From CAZPAN01 sp964428485 (GTDB lineage: Bacteria > Actinomycetota > Coriobacteriia > Coriobacteriales > CADBOM01), in NCBI GenBank assembly GCA_964428485.1, contig CAYRYP010000025.1, forward strand, positions 1-19,451: a stretch of DNA of 19,451 nucleotides, written 5' to 3'. The notes beneath the pieces are model-generated. The model made no database searches, was not told the origin of the DNA, and saw nothing but the letters and a program-made list of their open reading frames with translations. Position numbers and translations under genes: made by a program. Positions within the stretch are counted from its first letter, which is position 1. Each line of letters begins with the position of its first letter. Shown piece by piece: positions 1-6,867 of the stretch.

Positions 1-3
1 CCC

Positions 4-408
4 CTATGATCTCTCCGTGCTGCCATCCAGAAAGATCTTCCTGGAAAAGAAATTGTAGATGGTGACCATCATCGTGGTGACGATCTTGACGAGCCTATAG
101 TCGATCGCCGTATAGGTTGTGCCCGCCCACATCAAAAGATCGTTCAGGGCAAGACCTATCACCGACAGCACGATGAAAATCGCGAACTCGCGCCTGCGGC
201 CCATGCCCTCCCTGTGCGTGAACACGTAGCGCATACTCGCGAAGTAGTTGAACACCACCGAGACGCTAAACGATATCGTGGCCGCCAGGACGGTGTTCAT
301 CCCGAAGAGTTCCCTGAGTAGCACCATCAACCCGAAGTCGATGACAAAGGCGATGGTGCCGACAATGGCGAACTTGGCGAACTGTCCCACGAGGGGCCGC
401 ATGTTCAT
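4..408 (-). CDS. GtrA-like four-helix membrane protein
   Basis: This 134-aa protein is a small integral membrane protein with about four hydrophobic helices (roughly residues 9-31, 38-60, 74-95 and 103-122). It carries the GtrA/DPMS-type pattern: a FAIVGTIAFVIDFG start, a VSVVFNYFASMRYVF middle and a TIYNFFSRKIFLD end. GtrA-family proteins are thought to flip or assist undecaprenyl-phosphate-linked sugars across the membrane. The ATG lies two bases after the stop of the upstream GtrB-like glycosyltransferase, so the two are very probably co-translated and act as a pair. A G-run about 14 nt upstream is a poor ribosome site, which also points to coupling. A second ATG two codons later is a possible alternative start. 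The family call is good; the sugar carried cannot be read from the sequence. Confidence 0.88.
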   Translation of the reverse strand: MNMRPLVGQFAKFAIVGTIAFVIDFGLMVLLRELFGMNTVLAATISFSVSVVFNYFASMRYVFTHREGMGRRREFAIFIVLSVIGLALNDLLMWAGTTYTAIDYRLVKIVTTMMVTIYNFFSRKIFLDGSTERS

Positions 409-410
409 AA

Positions 411-1409
411 CTAGTTATCGCCCCCATCTGAATGCACCAGCCCATGCAGGCGACGATCCTCCGACTCCACCCTGTAGACCTCGAGCTCCCAATGCTTTCG
501 ATCGACCTTAGCAACGGTGTCCAGGATCATGCCGGTGGCCAGCGACAGGAAGCAGAGAAACACGAATGCGGTTGCCAGCATCGCCGTGGGGAAGCGCTCA
601 ACAAGGCCGGTGTGCAAAAACTCGATTATCACCGGTACGCCGAACGCAAGCCCTATCACCAGAAAGACCAGGGCCACCAGCGAGAAGAACTTCAGCGGAC
701 GATAGTTCTTGAACAGCGAACCCACCATCCTGATCACCTTCATGCCGTCGCTGAACGTGTTGAGCTTGGACATCGACCCCTCTGGCCTGTCTCTGTAGAT
801 GATCGGAACTTCCATGATCCTGCAGCGCCTATCTACCGCGTGGATGGAGAGCTCCGTCTCTATCTGGAAGCCTGGCGACAGCACGGGGAAGGTCTTGACA
901 AAGGTCCTGGAGAACGCACGGTAACCGGTCATCGTGTCCTCGAGCCTGTACTTGTAAATCACCCTGATCATCCAACAGACCAGCTTGTTGCCAAAGTCGT
1001 GGAAAGCTCGCTTGTTCTCTCTGGAGTACGATCCGTTCGAGAGCCTGTCTCCCACCGTCATGTCCGCCCTACCCTCGAGTATCGGCTCGCAGAGCTCCCT
1101 AGCGCTCTCCGCAGGGTAGGTGTCGTCGCCGTCCACCATGATGTAGCAATCCGCATCTATGTCGCGAAACATCTGGCGGACCACATTGCCTTTCCCTTGT
1201 CTCGGCTCATAACGCACCACAGCACCGTGCTCGTAAGCTATCTCGGCTGTACGGTCGGTGGAGTTGTTGTCGTAGACGTAGATCGTAGCCTCGGGCAACT
1301 CTCTCTTGAAGTCATCGACCACCTTGCCAACCGTTATCTCCTCGTTGTAGCACGGGATCAAGACGGCAATGCGATCTCGACGCGTTGACTCGATGGTTCG
1401 ATCTGGCAT
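411..1409 (-). CDS. GtrB/DPM1-like membrane-anchored GT2 glycosyltransferase
   Basis: This 332-aa protein has an N-terminal GT-A fold of the polyprenyl-phosphate sugar transferase type: VLIPCYNEE (about residues 16-24), a nucleotide-binding DNNSTDRT (47-54), a polar RQGKGN segment (70-75) and the metal-binding DGDDTYPA (93-100). Two C-terminal membrane helices follow (about 239-263 and 275-299), the layout of GtrB. The likely reaction is transfer of a hexose from a nucleotide sugar to undecaprenyl phosphate on the inner membrane face, handing the lipid-linked sugar to the adjacent GtrA. I chose the ATG at 1409 because a GGAG lies 7 nt upstream. An in-frame GTG at 1460 would add 17 residues, but it lacks a ribosome site and those residues do not resemble the family. 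The gap to TatD is 59 bp. Confidence 0.88.
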   Translation of the reverse strand: MPDRTIESTRRDRIAVLIPCYNEEITVGKVVDDFKRELPEATIYVYDNNSTDRTAEIAYEHGAVVRYEPRQGKGNVVRQMFRDIDADCYIMVDGDDTYPAESARELCEPILEGRADMTVGDRLSNGSYSRENKRAFHDFGNKLVCWMIRVIYKYRLEDTMTGYRAFSRTFVKTFPVLSPGFQIETELSIHAVDRRCRIMEVPIIYRDRPEGSMSKLNTFSDGMKVIRMVGSLFKNYRPLKFFSLVALVFLVIGLAFGVPVIIEFLHTGLVERFPTAMLATAFVFLCFLSLATGMILDTVAKVDRKHWELEVYRVESEDRRLHGLVHSDGGDN

Positions 1410-1468
1410 ATCAATCTCCAATTGGGTGTTTGAGACTGCTAGTGTGACCCCAATAAGCACTTATCATA

Positions 1469-2233
1469 TTACATCCGAAGTATCCGAGCCGATGACGTCA
1501 GGATCTGCTGGGAAACATCCTCTCCCTTGATGTCGCAGATGGTGTGAAGTACCTCTCCGAGATCGGTCTCGAGATCCCTTGCGGAGTACGGCGATCCGTC
1601 CCCTGGAGGCGCGTCGGTCTCGAGGAGCAGCCTGTCGGCGGGGATCTGCCTCACGTACTCCCTGCCGCGCCGCGATGTTGCCATCATCTTATTGACGGAA
1701 AAGATGCACCCCATCTCTATCGCACGCCCAAGCTCCTCGGATGTTCCGGAGAACCAGTGCATTATGCAGGTCGTCGCCACAGACGCCCCTGTCTGCTCCA
1801 GTATGTCCATGACGGTGCCCGCCGACCGTATGGCGTGAATCGACATAACCGCCTCATCCGTCCTCGAGGCGATGCGACATATCTCGTAAAAGATGCGAAT
1901 CTGCTCGTCGATAGTCGCCACGCTGCGCTTGCCAAAATCGAGCCCGACCTCTCCGAAGAGTCTCCTCCCATCCGAGAGACGCCGATAGGCCGCCATATCG
2001 GCCTCGACCGACTCGGAGCTCACCCACCATGGGTGCATGCCGAGTCCGAGCCCCACGTTGGGCAACCCGTCCAGATCCGCTACGGCATCCGAGAAACCCT
2101 GCGGGGTGACAGTGTTGGCGAAGATAGCCAGTCCGCGCTCGGCAGCATCTTTCGCAAGCTCCTTGGGCTCGACGCAGAAGTCGAGGTGGAAGTGCATGTC
2201 GGCCATGGCGTAGCCACAGGCTCCAGTACCCAT
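1469..2233 (-). CDS. TatD family metal-dependent hydrolase
   Basis: This 254-aa protein has the metal-ligand set of TatD-type TIM-barrel hydrolases: HFH (H14 and H16), GEVGLD (E95), SIHAIRS (H133), MHWFSG (H159) and ETDAP (D207). Family members are cytoplasmic two-metal nucleases or deoxyribonuclease-like phosphoesterases; the substrate here is not known. The length is close to the usual 255-265 aa. The ATG overlaps the TGA of the upstream TcdA-like gene by one base (TGATG), and AGGGA lies about 8 nt upstream, so it is translationally coupled. An alternative start at MADMHFH, nine residues in, would also keep all catalytic residues. The context gives no special role; tcdA-like and tatD genes are both housekeeping functions. 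Confidence 0.88.
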   Translation of the reverse strand: MGTGACGYAMADMHFHLDFCVEPKELAKDAAERGLAIFANTVTPQGFSDAVADLDGLPNVGLGLGMHPWWVSSESVEADMAAYRRLSDGRRLFGEVGLDFGKRSVATIDEQIRIFYEICRIASRTDEAVMSIHAIRSAGTVMDILEQTGASVATTCIMHWFSGTSEELGRAIEMGCIFSVNKMMATSRRGREYVRQIPADRLLLETDAPPGDGSPYSARDLETDLGEVLHTICDIKGEDVSQQILTSSARILRM

Positions 2234-2961
2234 CAGCCGTCCCTGTCCGCGAGGATCGCGCGTATGACGAATCCGGCTAGCATTTGCCCCATGATGGGTG
2301 GGATATAGGACATGGTCCCAAATCCACGCCTATCCCCATCTGCCCCGTGGGTTCCGCCGGCGCGCTGCTCGGGCGAGTAGAGCACCTCGAGAGAGTCGAC
2401 CCCTTGCTTGCGGCAGGCCTTGCGCACTGCGCGGCACATGGGGCACCCAGATGTCTCATATATGTCCGCGAAGGAAAACATGGCAGGATCGGTCTTCCCG
2501 CCTCCACCCATGCTGCTGACTAGATCGACCGATCTATCCTGCGCCCAGCGAGCAATCGAGACCTTAGTGGTTATTGTGTCGATCGCATCGACGATCCAGT
2601 CGAGTCCGTCAGAGAAGATCTCGTCGAGGATATCCGCGACGTTTTCCGGCATCAGGAAGCTCCGTATCCGTCTGACCTCGATACCCGGATCGATATCGCG
2701 TATCATCTCTCCCATCACATCGACCTTCACACGACCCACCGTAGAGTGAAAGGCGATGGCCTGGCGGTTGATGTTGCTCTTAGACACCACGTCCGAGTCG
2801 ATGATTGTGATCCTGCCGACGCCTCCCCTAGCAAGCGCCTCGACGCAGTTAGACCCCACCCCGCCGACGCCGATGACCGCGACAGACGATCTTGCCAGCC
2901 TCTCGAGCCCATCCGAGCCTATGATCGCGAGGAGTTTGGAGGATTGCTCACCACCGGGCAT
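2233..2961 (-). CDS. tcdA: TcdA/ThiF-type E1-like enzyme (probable tRNA t6A dehydratase)
   Basis: This 242-aa protein has the adenylation fold of the ThiF/MoeB/UBA family. It shows a GVGGVGS nucleotide loop (residues 31-37), DSDVVSKSNINRQ (55-67) with the ATP-contacting Asp and Arg, and the DAIDTITTKVSI strand-helix (125-136). The opening LLAIIGSDGLERL matches the R/LIG.EGL start of TcdA (YgdL/CsdL), which cyclises N6-threonylcarbamoyladenosine at A37 of tRNA using ATP. The C-terminal FGTMSYIPPIMGQMLAG resembles the end of Gram-positive TcdA proteins. The segment after ADIYETS carries three cysteines (C173, C176 and C183), where the E. coli enzyme has a CP/DPLA-type sequence; these could bind a metal or be neutral. 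The start lies 9 bp after the CNNM gene stop with GGGGGAG upstream, and its TGA overlaps tatD. A general ThiF-like role remains possible. Confidence 0.85.
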   Translation of the reverse strand: MPGGEQSSKLLAIIGSDGLERLARSSVAVIGVGGVGSNCVEALARGGVGRITIIDSDVVSKSNINRQAIAFHSTVGRVKVDVMGEMIRDIDPGIEVRRIRSFLMPENVADILDEIFSDGLDWIVDAIDTITTKVSIARWAQDRSVDLVSSMGGGGKTDPAMFSFADIYETSGCPMCRAVRKACRKQGVDSLEVLYSPEQRAGGTHGADGDRRGFGTMSYIPPIMGQMLAGFVIRAILADRDG

Positions 2962-2970
2962 CGCGACGAC

Positions 2971-4320
2971 TCACTCCCCCGCCACAGATTCCGAATCCAG
3001 CTCCGACTCCAGATCCTCGAGCTCCATCCTGATCCTGTCTATGCGGTGTCCATCCATCTCCTCAACGGTGAACGTGGCACGGATCTCCTTGCCATCGACC
3101 TTTCCCTCGGAGAAGGTCTGCTCGCCCCTGTCAGGGATGTAGTCGAACAGCGCAAGCAAAAGCCCTGCAGCGGTCTCGCACTCGGAAGCCTCCTCGGGCT
3201 CAAACCCCATGATCTCCACGAGGTCGTCGATGGACATCTGCCCCTCGATCGCGTAGCTGCCGTCCTCCATCCTGACCGCGGAGTCGTCGTCATCATGGAT
3301 GAACTCGTCGTCTAGACGTCCGACGATCTGCTCCATAACATCGCTCATCGTAACGATCCCCGACGTTCCGCCGTGCTCGTCTATAACCAGAGCGATCTTG
3401 GTGTGCTTGTCCTGCAGCGTCTGCAGAAGCTTGGCGAGGGGCATTCCCTCTGGCACCGGCTGGATCGTGCGGATCCTCAAATCGGCCGTACTGGAGTCGC
3501 GCGGCATCGTGTAGAGATCTTTGACGTGCACGAATCCCACGATGCGGTCTTTGTGCCCTTGGCAGACTGGATAGCGGGTGAACTTATAGTGCTCGATCAC
3601 CGCCAGGTTCTCCTCCAGGGTATCCTCGAGGTCGATGCAGATCATGTCGGTCCGAGGCGTCATGATGGCCTCAGCATCCTTGTCCCCAAGATCGAGGATG
3701 TTGTCGACATATTCGTTCTGGTCGGGGTCTATGAGCCCGCTCTCGGTGCTCTCGTCGATGAGTAGCTTGATCTCCTCATCGGTATAGACCTCGTGCTCCT
3801 TGGCGATGTCGTGCCCCATCAGCTTCATCACGCCGTTGGTAATCGAGTTGAACAGCCACATCACCGGGTAGGTCACACGGTAGAAGATCACCAGCGGACG
3901 CGCTGTGAAAAGAGCGTATCTCTCGGTGGAGAAGATCGCGAGCGACTTAGGGATCAGCTCGCCGATGACGATGTGAAGGGCCGTAACGATGATGAAGCCG
4001 ATAGCGATGGCTATGGCGGATATCGCCGCATCGGGAAGACCAATGAGGGCCAACAGTGGGTGGATCAGCTCGGAAACAGCCGGCTCGCCCAACCAGCCCA
4101 GCGCAAGCGAGGCGAGGGTAATTCCAAGTTGACAAGCGGAGAGGTAGGCATTGACGTTGTTGGTGATAAGCTGTGCCGACCTAGCGCCCTTTCTCCCCTC
4201 CTCGACCAGCAGATCGATCTGCGACTTGCGAACTCTGACCAACGCGAACTCCGCGATCACGAAAAACGCGTTCATCAGAAGGAAGAACACGACAAGCAGA
4301 AGGCTTAAGGCAACGGACAT
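2971..4320 (-). CDS. CNNM/HlyC-type membrane protein (DUF21-CBS pair-CorC_HlyC)
   Basis: This 449-aa protein has the standard three-part build. Residues 1-195 form the DUF21 membrane domain (hydrophobic segments near 3-25, 58-78, 95-120 and 135-160). It contains the N-terminal NAFFVIAEFALVRVRKSQID and GELIPKSLAI, both hallmark motifs. Residues about 218-340 form two CBS domains, with TPRTDM and the VIDEHGGTSGIVTMSD signature. Residues about 350-435 form the small CorC_HlyC domain, ending in an acidic tail. Members (YugS, TlyC-like, MpfA, PaeA) are linked to Mg/Co or cation efflux and adenosyl-nucleotide sensing; they are often annotated as hemolysins without good evidence. GGAG lies about 12 nt before the ATG. 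A terminator and a promoter precede it, so this is probably the first gene of the five-gene minus operon. Confidence 0.92.
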   Translation of the reverse strand: MSVALSLLLVVFFLLMNAFFVIAEFALVRVRKSQIDLLVEEGRKGARSAQLITNNVNAYLSACQLGITLASLALGWLGEPAVSELIHPLLALIGLPDAAISAIAIAIGFIIVTALHIVIGELIPKSLAIFSTERYALFTARPLVIFYRVTYPVMWLFNSITNGVMKLMGHDIAKEHEVYTDEEIKLLIDESTESGLIDPDQNEYVDNILDLGDKDAEAIMTPRTDMICIDLEDTLEENLAVIEHYKFTRYPVCQGHKDRIVGFVHVKDLYTMPRDSSTADLRIRTIQPVPEGMPLAKLLQTLQDKHTKIALVIDEHGGTSGIVTMSDVMEQIVGRLDDEFIHDDDDSAVRMEDGSYAIEGQMSIDDLVEIMGFEPEEASECETAAGLLLALFDYIPDRGEQTFSEGKVDGKEIRATFTVEEMDGHRIDRIRMELEDLESELDSESVAGE

Positions 4321-4371
4321 CTAGTTCGGCGTCTCCTCGCGTAGGGTGCATCTCCGGGGTGACAACCTTGT

Positions 4372-4400
4372 CTTAAACGCGGTCGAAAACCCGGCATCAA
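4372..4400 (-). promoter_or_regulatory. Candidate sigma70-type promoter for the CNNM operon
   Basis: Read on the minus strand, TTGATG (complement of 4395-4400) is followed after exactly 17 bases by TTTAAG (complement of 4372-4377). These match the -35 and -10 consensus at 4 of 6 positions each, with ideal spacing. Transcription would start near 4365, about 45 nt before the CNNM start codon. Its position just after a probable terminator supports it; the boxes themselves are only moderate matches. Confidence 0.4.
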
Positions 4401-4431
4401 TCGAATATTGTCGCAACTATGCCATTCGATG

Positions 4432-4459
4432 AAAAGGGGGATTCGGCGTATATATCCCC
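4432..4459 (-). terminator. Probable Rho-independent terminator after the MraY-like gene
   Basis: On the minus strand, GGGGAT (complement of 4454-4459) and ATCCCC (complement of 4437-4442) can pair as a 6-bp stem around an 11-nt loop. CTTTTC follows directly. It begins 7 bases past the stop codon of the MraY-like gene and lies before the CNNM promoter candidate. The T-run is short (four), so efficiency may be partial. Confidence 0.55.
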
Positions 4460-4465
4460 GTCAAG

Positions 4466-5470
4466 TCACGAGCGCGCACCACGATTCCCACCGTCTCTCG
4501 AATTCCCGCTTCCGTCGTATCGCGCATCCCCGCTCTCGTCGTCCTTTTCGGGAAGACTGCCAAGGAGCTCCTTGGGACGGAACAGTCCATCGAGGTGTCG
4601 AAGGACCGGGATCCTTTCGATGACCTTGGTAAACGACACCCTCTCCGAGAGGAGGTTGATAGCGAAAAGCGCCACCATGAGGGGAACCAGCAACCATATG
4701 GGAAGAGCGACAGAGAGCATGAAGCCCAGAAGCGCTCCCATGGTGTTGGCGCCTGCGTCCCCGAGCATGGCGATCTCGTGGGCATCGAAGCGCCACGTAG
4801 CCATAACCGGCCCCAAACATGCTAGCAGCATACATGTAACGGAGAGCCAATCCATCTCTATCCTGTGCGACAGAAGCAGCACCACAGTGCACAAGACCAG
4901 ACAGAGTATGTATATCTTGCTCGCTCTGAGAGGTCTTAGATCGAACAGGTTCATCATGTTGGCGAAGAGAGCTATCGTGAAACACGCGCAGACAACGCGA
5001 AGCACCCACCACGGCTCCGACAGATCCGCCACCAAGATCGCAGTCGCAAGCGACAGCACCCCGATCCCGAGCAGCTTGACCATGCCAGTCGTGAGCACGC
5101 CGCGCCTAAGCTCGCGGAAATGCCCCTTGAATCCGCGGGACGATGAATCGCCCACCCAGTCATCGAAGAGCCCCAGCGCGCATGTGCCGGACAGGAGCGG
5201 AAACGCTGTAAGGATGAGCAGAACCCACATGGGCACATCCTGGCCGAAAACATCTAAGACGGTGGAGCATGCCCAGATCATCACCAGCCACACGAACCAC
5301 ACAATACCAAGCCCACCGAGGACCTCCGCGCCTCGATAGTTGCGCTGCTTGGGAGCATGCTCAACAAGCGAGGGGAAGACCCTCGCGATGATCACGATGG
5401 GAATGATGTCGCACAGCAGTATGACCAAGATGAGCGAAAGCAGTTGTGACCTCCGATCGATATGTTGCAA
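4466..5470 (-). CDS. MraY/WecA-like phosphoglycosyltransferase (GT4 family)
   Basis: This 334-aa polytopic membrane protein has about ten helices. It has the catalytic marks of polyprenyl-phosphate N-acetylhexosamine-1-phosphate transferases: GLFDDWVGD (DDxxxD, residues 103-108), RGFKGHF (112-118), NMMNLFDLRPLRASK (171-185, in place of MraY's NxxNxxDGxxGL) and LGDAGANTMGALLG (236-249). The reaction would move a sugar-1-phosphate onto undecaprenyl phosphate. The C-terminus SFTKVIERIPVLRHLDGLFR (279-298) is seen in a distinct MraY-like branch, and a hydrophilic Gly/Ser/Arg/Asp tail follows. The DLRPLR motif argues against true MraY. There is no ATG: the frame is closed upstream of 5470. The start must be the TTG at 5470 (AGAGGG just upstream) or, less conventionally, a CTG at 5443 behind a perfect GGAGGT. 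It follows a flippase gene by 62 bp, consistent with one glycopolymer pathway. Confidence 0.82.
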   Translation of the reverse strand: MQHIDRRSQLLSLILVILLCDIIPIVIIARVFPSLVEHAPKQRNYRGAEVLGGLGIVWFVWLVMIWACSTVLDVFGQDVPMWVLLILTAFPLLSGTCALGLFDDWVGDSSSRGFKGHFRELRRGVLTTGMVKLLGIGVLSLATAILVADLSEPWWVLRVVCACFTIALFANMMNLFDLRPLRASKIYILCLVLCTVVLLLSHRIEMDWLSVTCMLLACLGPVMATWRFDAHEIAMLGDAGANTMGALLGFMLSVALPIWLLVPLMVALFAINLLSERVSFTKVIERIPVLRHLDGLFRPKELLGSLPEKDDESGDARYDGSGNSRDGGNRGARS

Positions 5471-5485
5471 GGTCCCTCTGGAATC

Positions 5486-5502
5486 GACCCTCGGAAAGGG
5501 TC
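5486..5502 (-). other. Intercistronic hairpin ahead of the MraY-like start
   Basis: GACCCT (5486-5491) and AGGGTC (5497-5502) form a perfect 6-bp stem with a 5-nt loop in the 62-bp spacer between the flippase stop and the MraY-like start. A second pair, AGCCAG (5506-5511) with CTGGCT (5536-5541), lies next to it and overlaps the end of the flippase gene. There is no T-run, so this is not an obvious terminator. It may limit or couple translation of the non-ATG-start gene. Confidence 0.4.
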
Positions 5503-5532
5503 ATCAGCCAGACGGACTTGGGACCATCTAGC

Positions 5533-6765
5533 TTACTGGCTAAAATTACGCTTCCTCGTGGCCGCGAGCACGACGGCTCCCACCGCAATGCCCACCGAAA
5601 ACGAGACAATGATCACGATGTTGACGCCGTTCATGTACCAGGCCCCCATGAACGGGTATGCCAGCGCGAGGCAGACCGCCAGGGCGACGGCGTTGACCAG
5701 CACAGCAATCGCGAACCGCCTCATCACGATCATCAGATCCATGAAGAAGAAGGCGAGTGCCATCAAACAGGCCGCGACCATGGCCGGAACGATCATCCAC
5801 GCATACGGGATGATGGACTCACCGTAGACAAAGCCGATGACCTGCGGCCCCACCAATGCGGCGAGAAGGAGGCAGACCCCTATCGCACCCGCCATGCCCG
5901 CGCCCAGCTTGATGAACTGCGATCTGAGCGTGGAAGTGTCGCGCGCAGACCAGCCCCTAGCTATCGGGGTCAGAAACGGGCTGTAGAGGTAGTTGGCCAG
6001 AACCTGCACCAAAACACATGGGGTCGCCACCGCAGCGTAGATGCCGAGCGCATCCTCCCCATACTCCAACCCAAACCACTGCCTGGCCACCGTAGCCACG
6101 AAACCGTAGCACACGGTCGCCACGACGTTGGGTGCACAGATGCGGAGTAGGTCGCGGCAGACTGGCTTGGTGATGGACGCCCTGACAGAGTCGAGCCTCC
6201 TGGATCTGGGAACATCGTAGACGAGCGTCACGACAACGCAGACCGCGAACATCGCCAGGAAGGCCACAGTGATGTCGCCGACGAGGACGAGCACCAGCGA
6301 GAAGGCGGTGATCGTCAACACTCCCCGCACGCCCTGCGAGATGCCAATGAAGTCCATTCGGCTGGCCTTCTGGTCGATGCCGTACAGAACGTTTACGAAC
6401 GACTCGTCCGCCTTGAAGAGCAGGTAGGCAACCATCGCGATACTGGTTGTGACGCTCGGAGAAAAGATAAAGGCGTAGACTACGCACGCAGCAGTGCCAC
6501 CCAAAACCGTGATCACGCGGAACCCCACGTAGTTTTCGGACGAGAACTGCCCTTTGATATCGGACACCTGGAAGGTGCGCACGCTGTAGGTGGATATCGC
6601 GGTGCAGATGTTGCCCGTCGCCATCGCGAAGGCGAGTATCCCGGAGTTATCGTAGGACGACGAGAGCAGCACCACCAAAACGGTCGTCAGCCACTGACAC
6701 CCCTGGTAGATAAGGCACCCAACGGTGTTCCAGAGAAGGTTCTGCTTGAGCGAGAGCTCCTTCAT
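5533..6765 (-). CDS. Polysaccharide flippase-like membrane protein (Wzx/MOP superfamily)
   Basis: This 410-aa protein is almost wholly hydrophobic, with about 12 predicted helices, and has the look of MOP-superfamily lipid-linked oligosaccharide exporters. It has an N-terminal LLWNTVGCLIYQGCQWLTTVLVV helix, a basic loop near residue 190 (VPRSRRLDSVRASITK) and a second half beginning LLRICAPNVVATVCYGF. Members flip undecaprenyl-pyrophosphate-linked units across the membrane. I chose the ATG at 6765 because GAGG lies 6-7 nt upstream and MKELSLKQNLLWNT is a typical opening. The frame stays open to a TTG at 6828 and another ATG at 6792, but these lack ribosome sites. It sits upstream of the MraY-like gene and opposite a GT2 gene, which suggests a shared surface-glycan role. 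Sequence divergence in this superfamily makes the exact substrate unknowable here. Confidence 0.78.
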   Translation of the reverse strand: MKELSLKQNLLWNTVGCLIYQGCQWLTTVLVVLLSSSYDNSGILAFAMATGNICTAISTYSVRTFQVSDIKGQFSSENYVGFRVITVLGGTAACVVYAFIFSPSVTTSIAMVAYLLFKADESFVNVLYGIDQKASRMDFIGISQGVRGVLTITAFSLVLVLVGDITVAFLAMFAVCVVVTLVYDVPRSRRLDSVRASITKPVCRDLLRICAPNVVATVCYGFVATVARQWFGLEYGEDALGIYAAVATPCVLVQVLANYLYSPFLTPIARGWSARDTSTLRSQFIKLGAGMAGAIGVCLLLAALVGPQVIGFVYGESIIPYAWMIVPAMVAACLMALAFFFMDLMIVMRRFAIAVLVNAVALAVCLALAYPFMGAWYMNGVNIVIIVSFSVGIAVGAVVLAATRKRNFSQ

Positions 6766-6812
6766 GCCGTCCTCTCGGAATAGATGGTTCATCGGCCGAA
6801 CAATCAACATAC

Positions 6813-6818
6813 TATAAT
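6813..6818 (+). promoter_or_regulatory. Perfect -10 box (TATAAT) upstream of the GT2 gene
   Basis: A perfect TATAAT lies 50 bases before the chosen TTG start of the GT2 gene, in the 102-bp divergent interval between the flippase and GT2 starts. No good -35 is seen at 16-18 bp (CATCGG-like sequence there); TTCATC at 19 bp is a weak alternative. An activator may be needed. The opposite strand reads TATAGT three bases over on the same AT-rich core, so it may serve the flippase too. Confidence 0.5.
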
Positions 6819-6867
6819 TAGCGGGCAACTTCGTTGGACCCCCGTTTGGTCAGTCCTGGAGGACCGC

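Noticed and set aside
432..1388. Long plus-strand open frame (318 codons) opposite the GtrB-like gene
   Set aside because: The product is His/Arg/Asp-rich with no domain pattern, and the minus strand here encodes a clear glycosyltransferase; it is an antisense shadow.
1453..1464. Palindrome ATAAGCACTTAT just after tatD
   Set aside because: Only 5-bp arms with a 2-base centre and no promoter nearby; not distinguishable from chance, so not listed as an operator.
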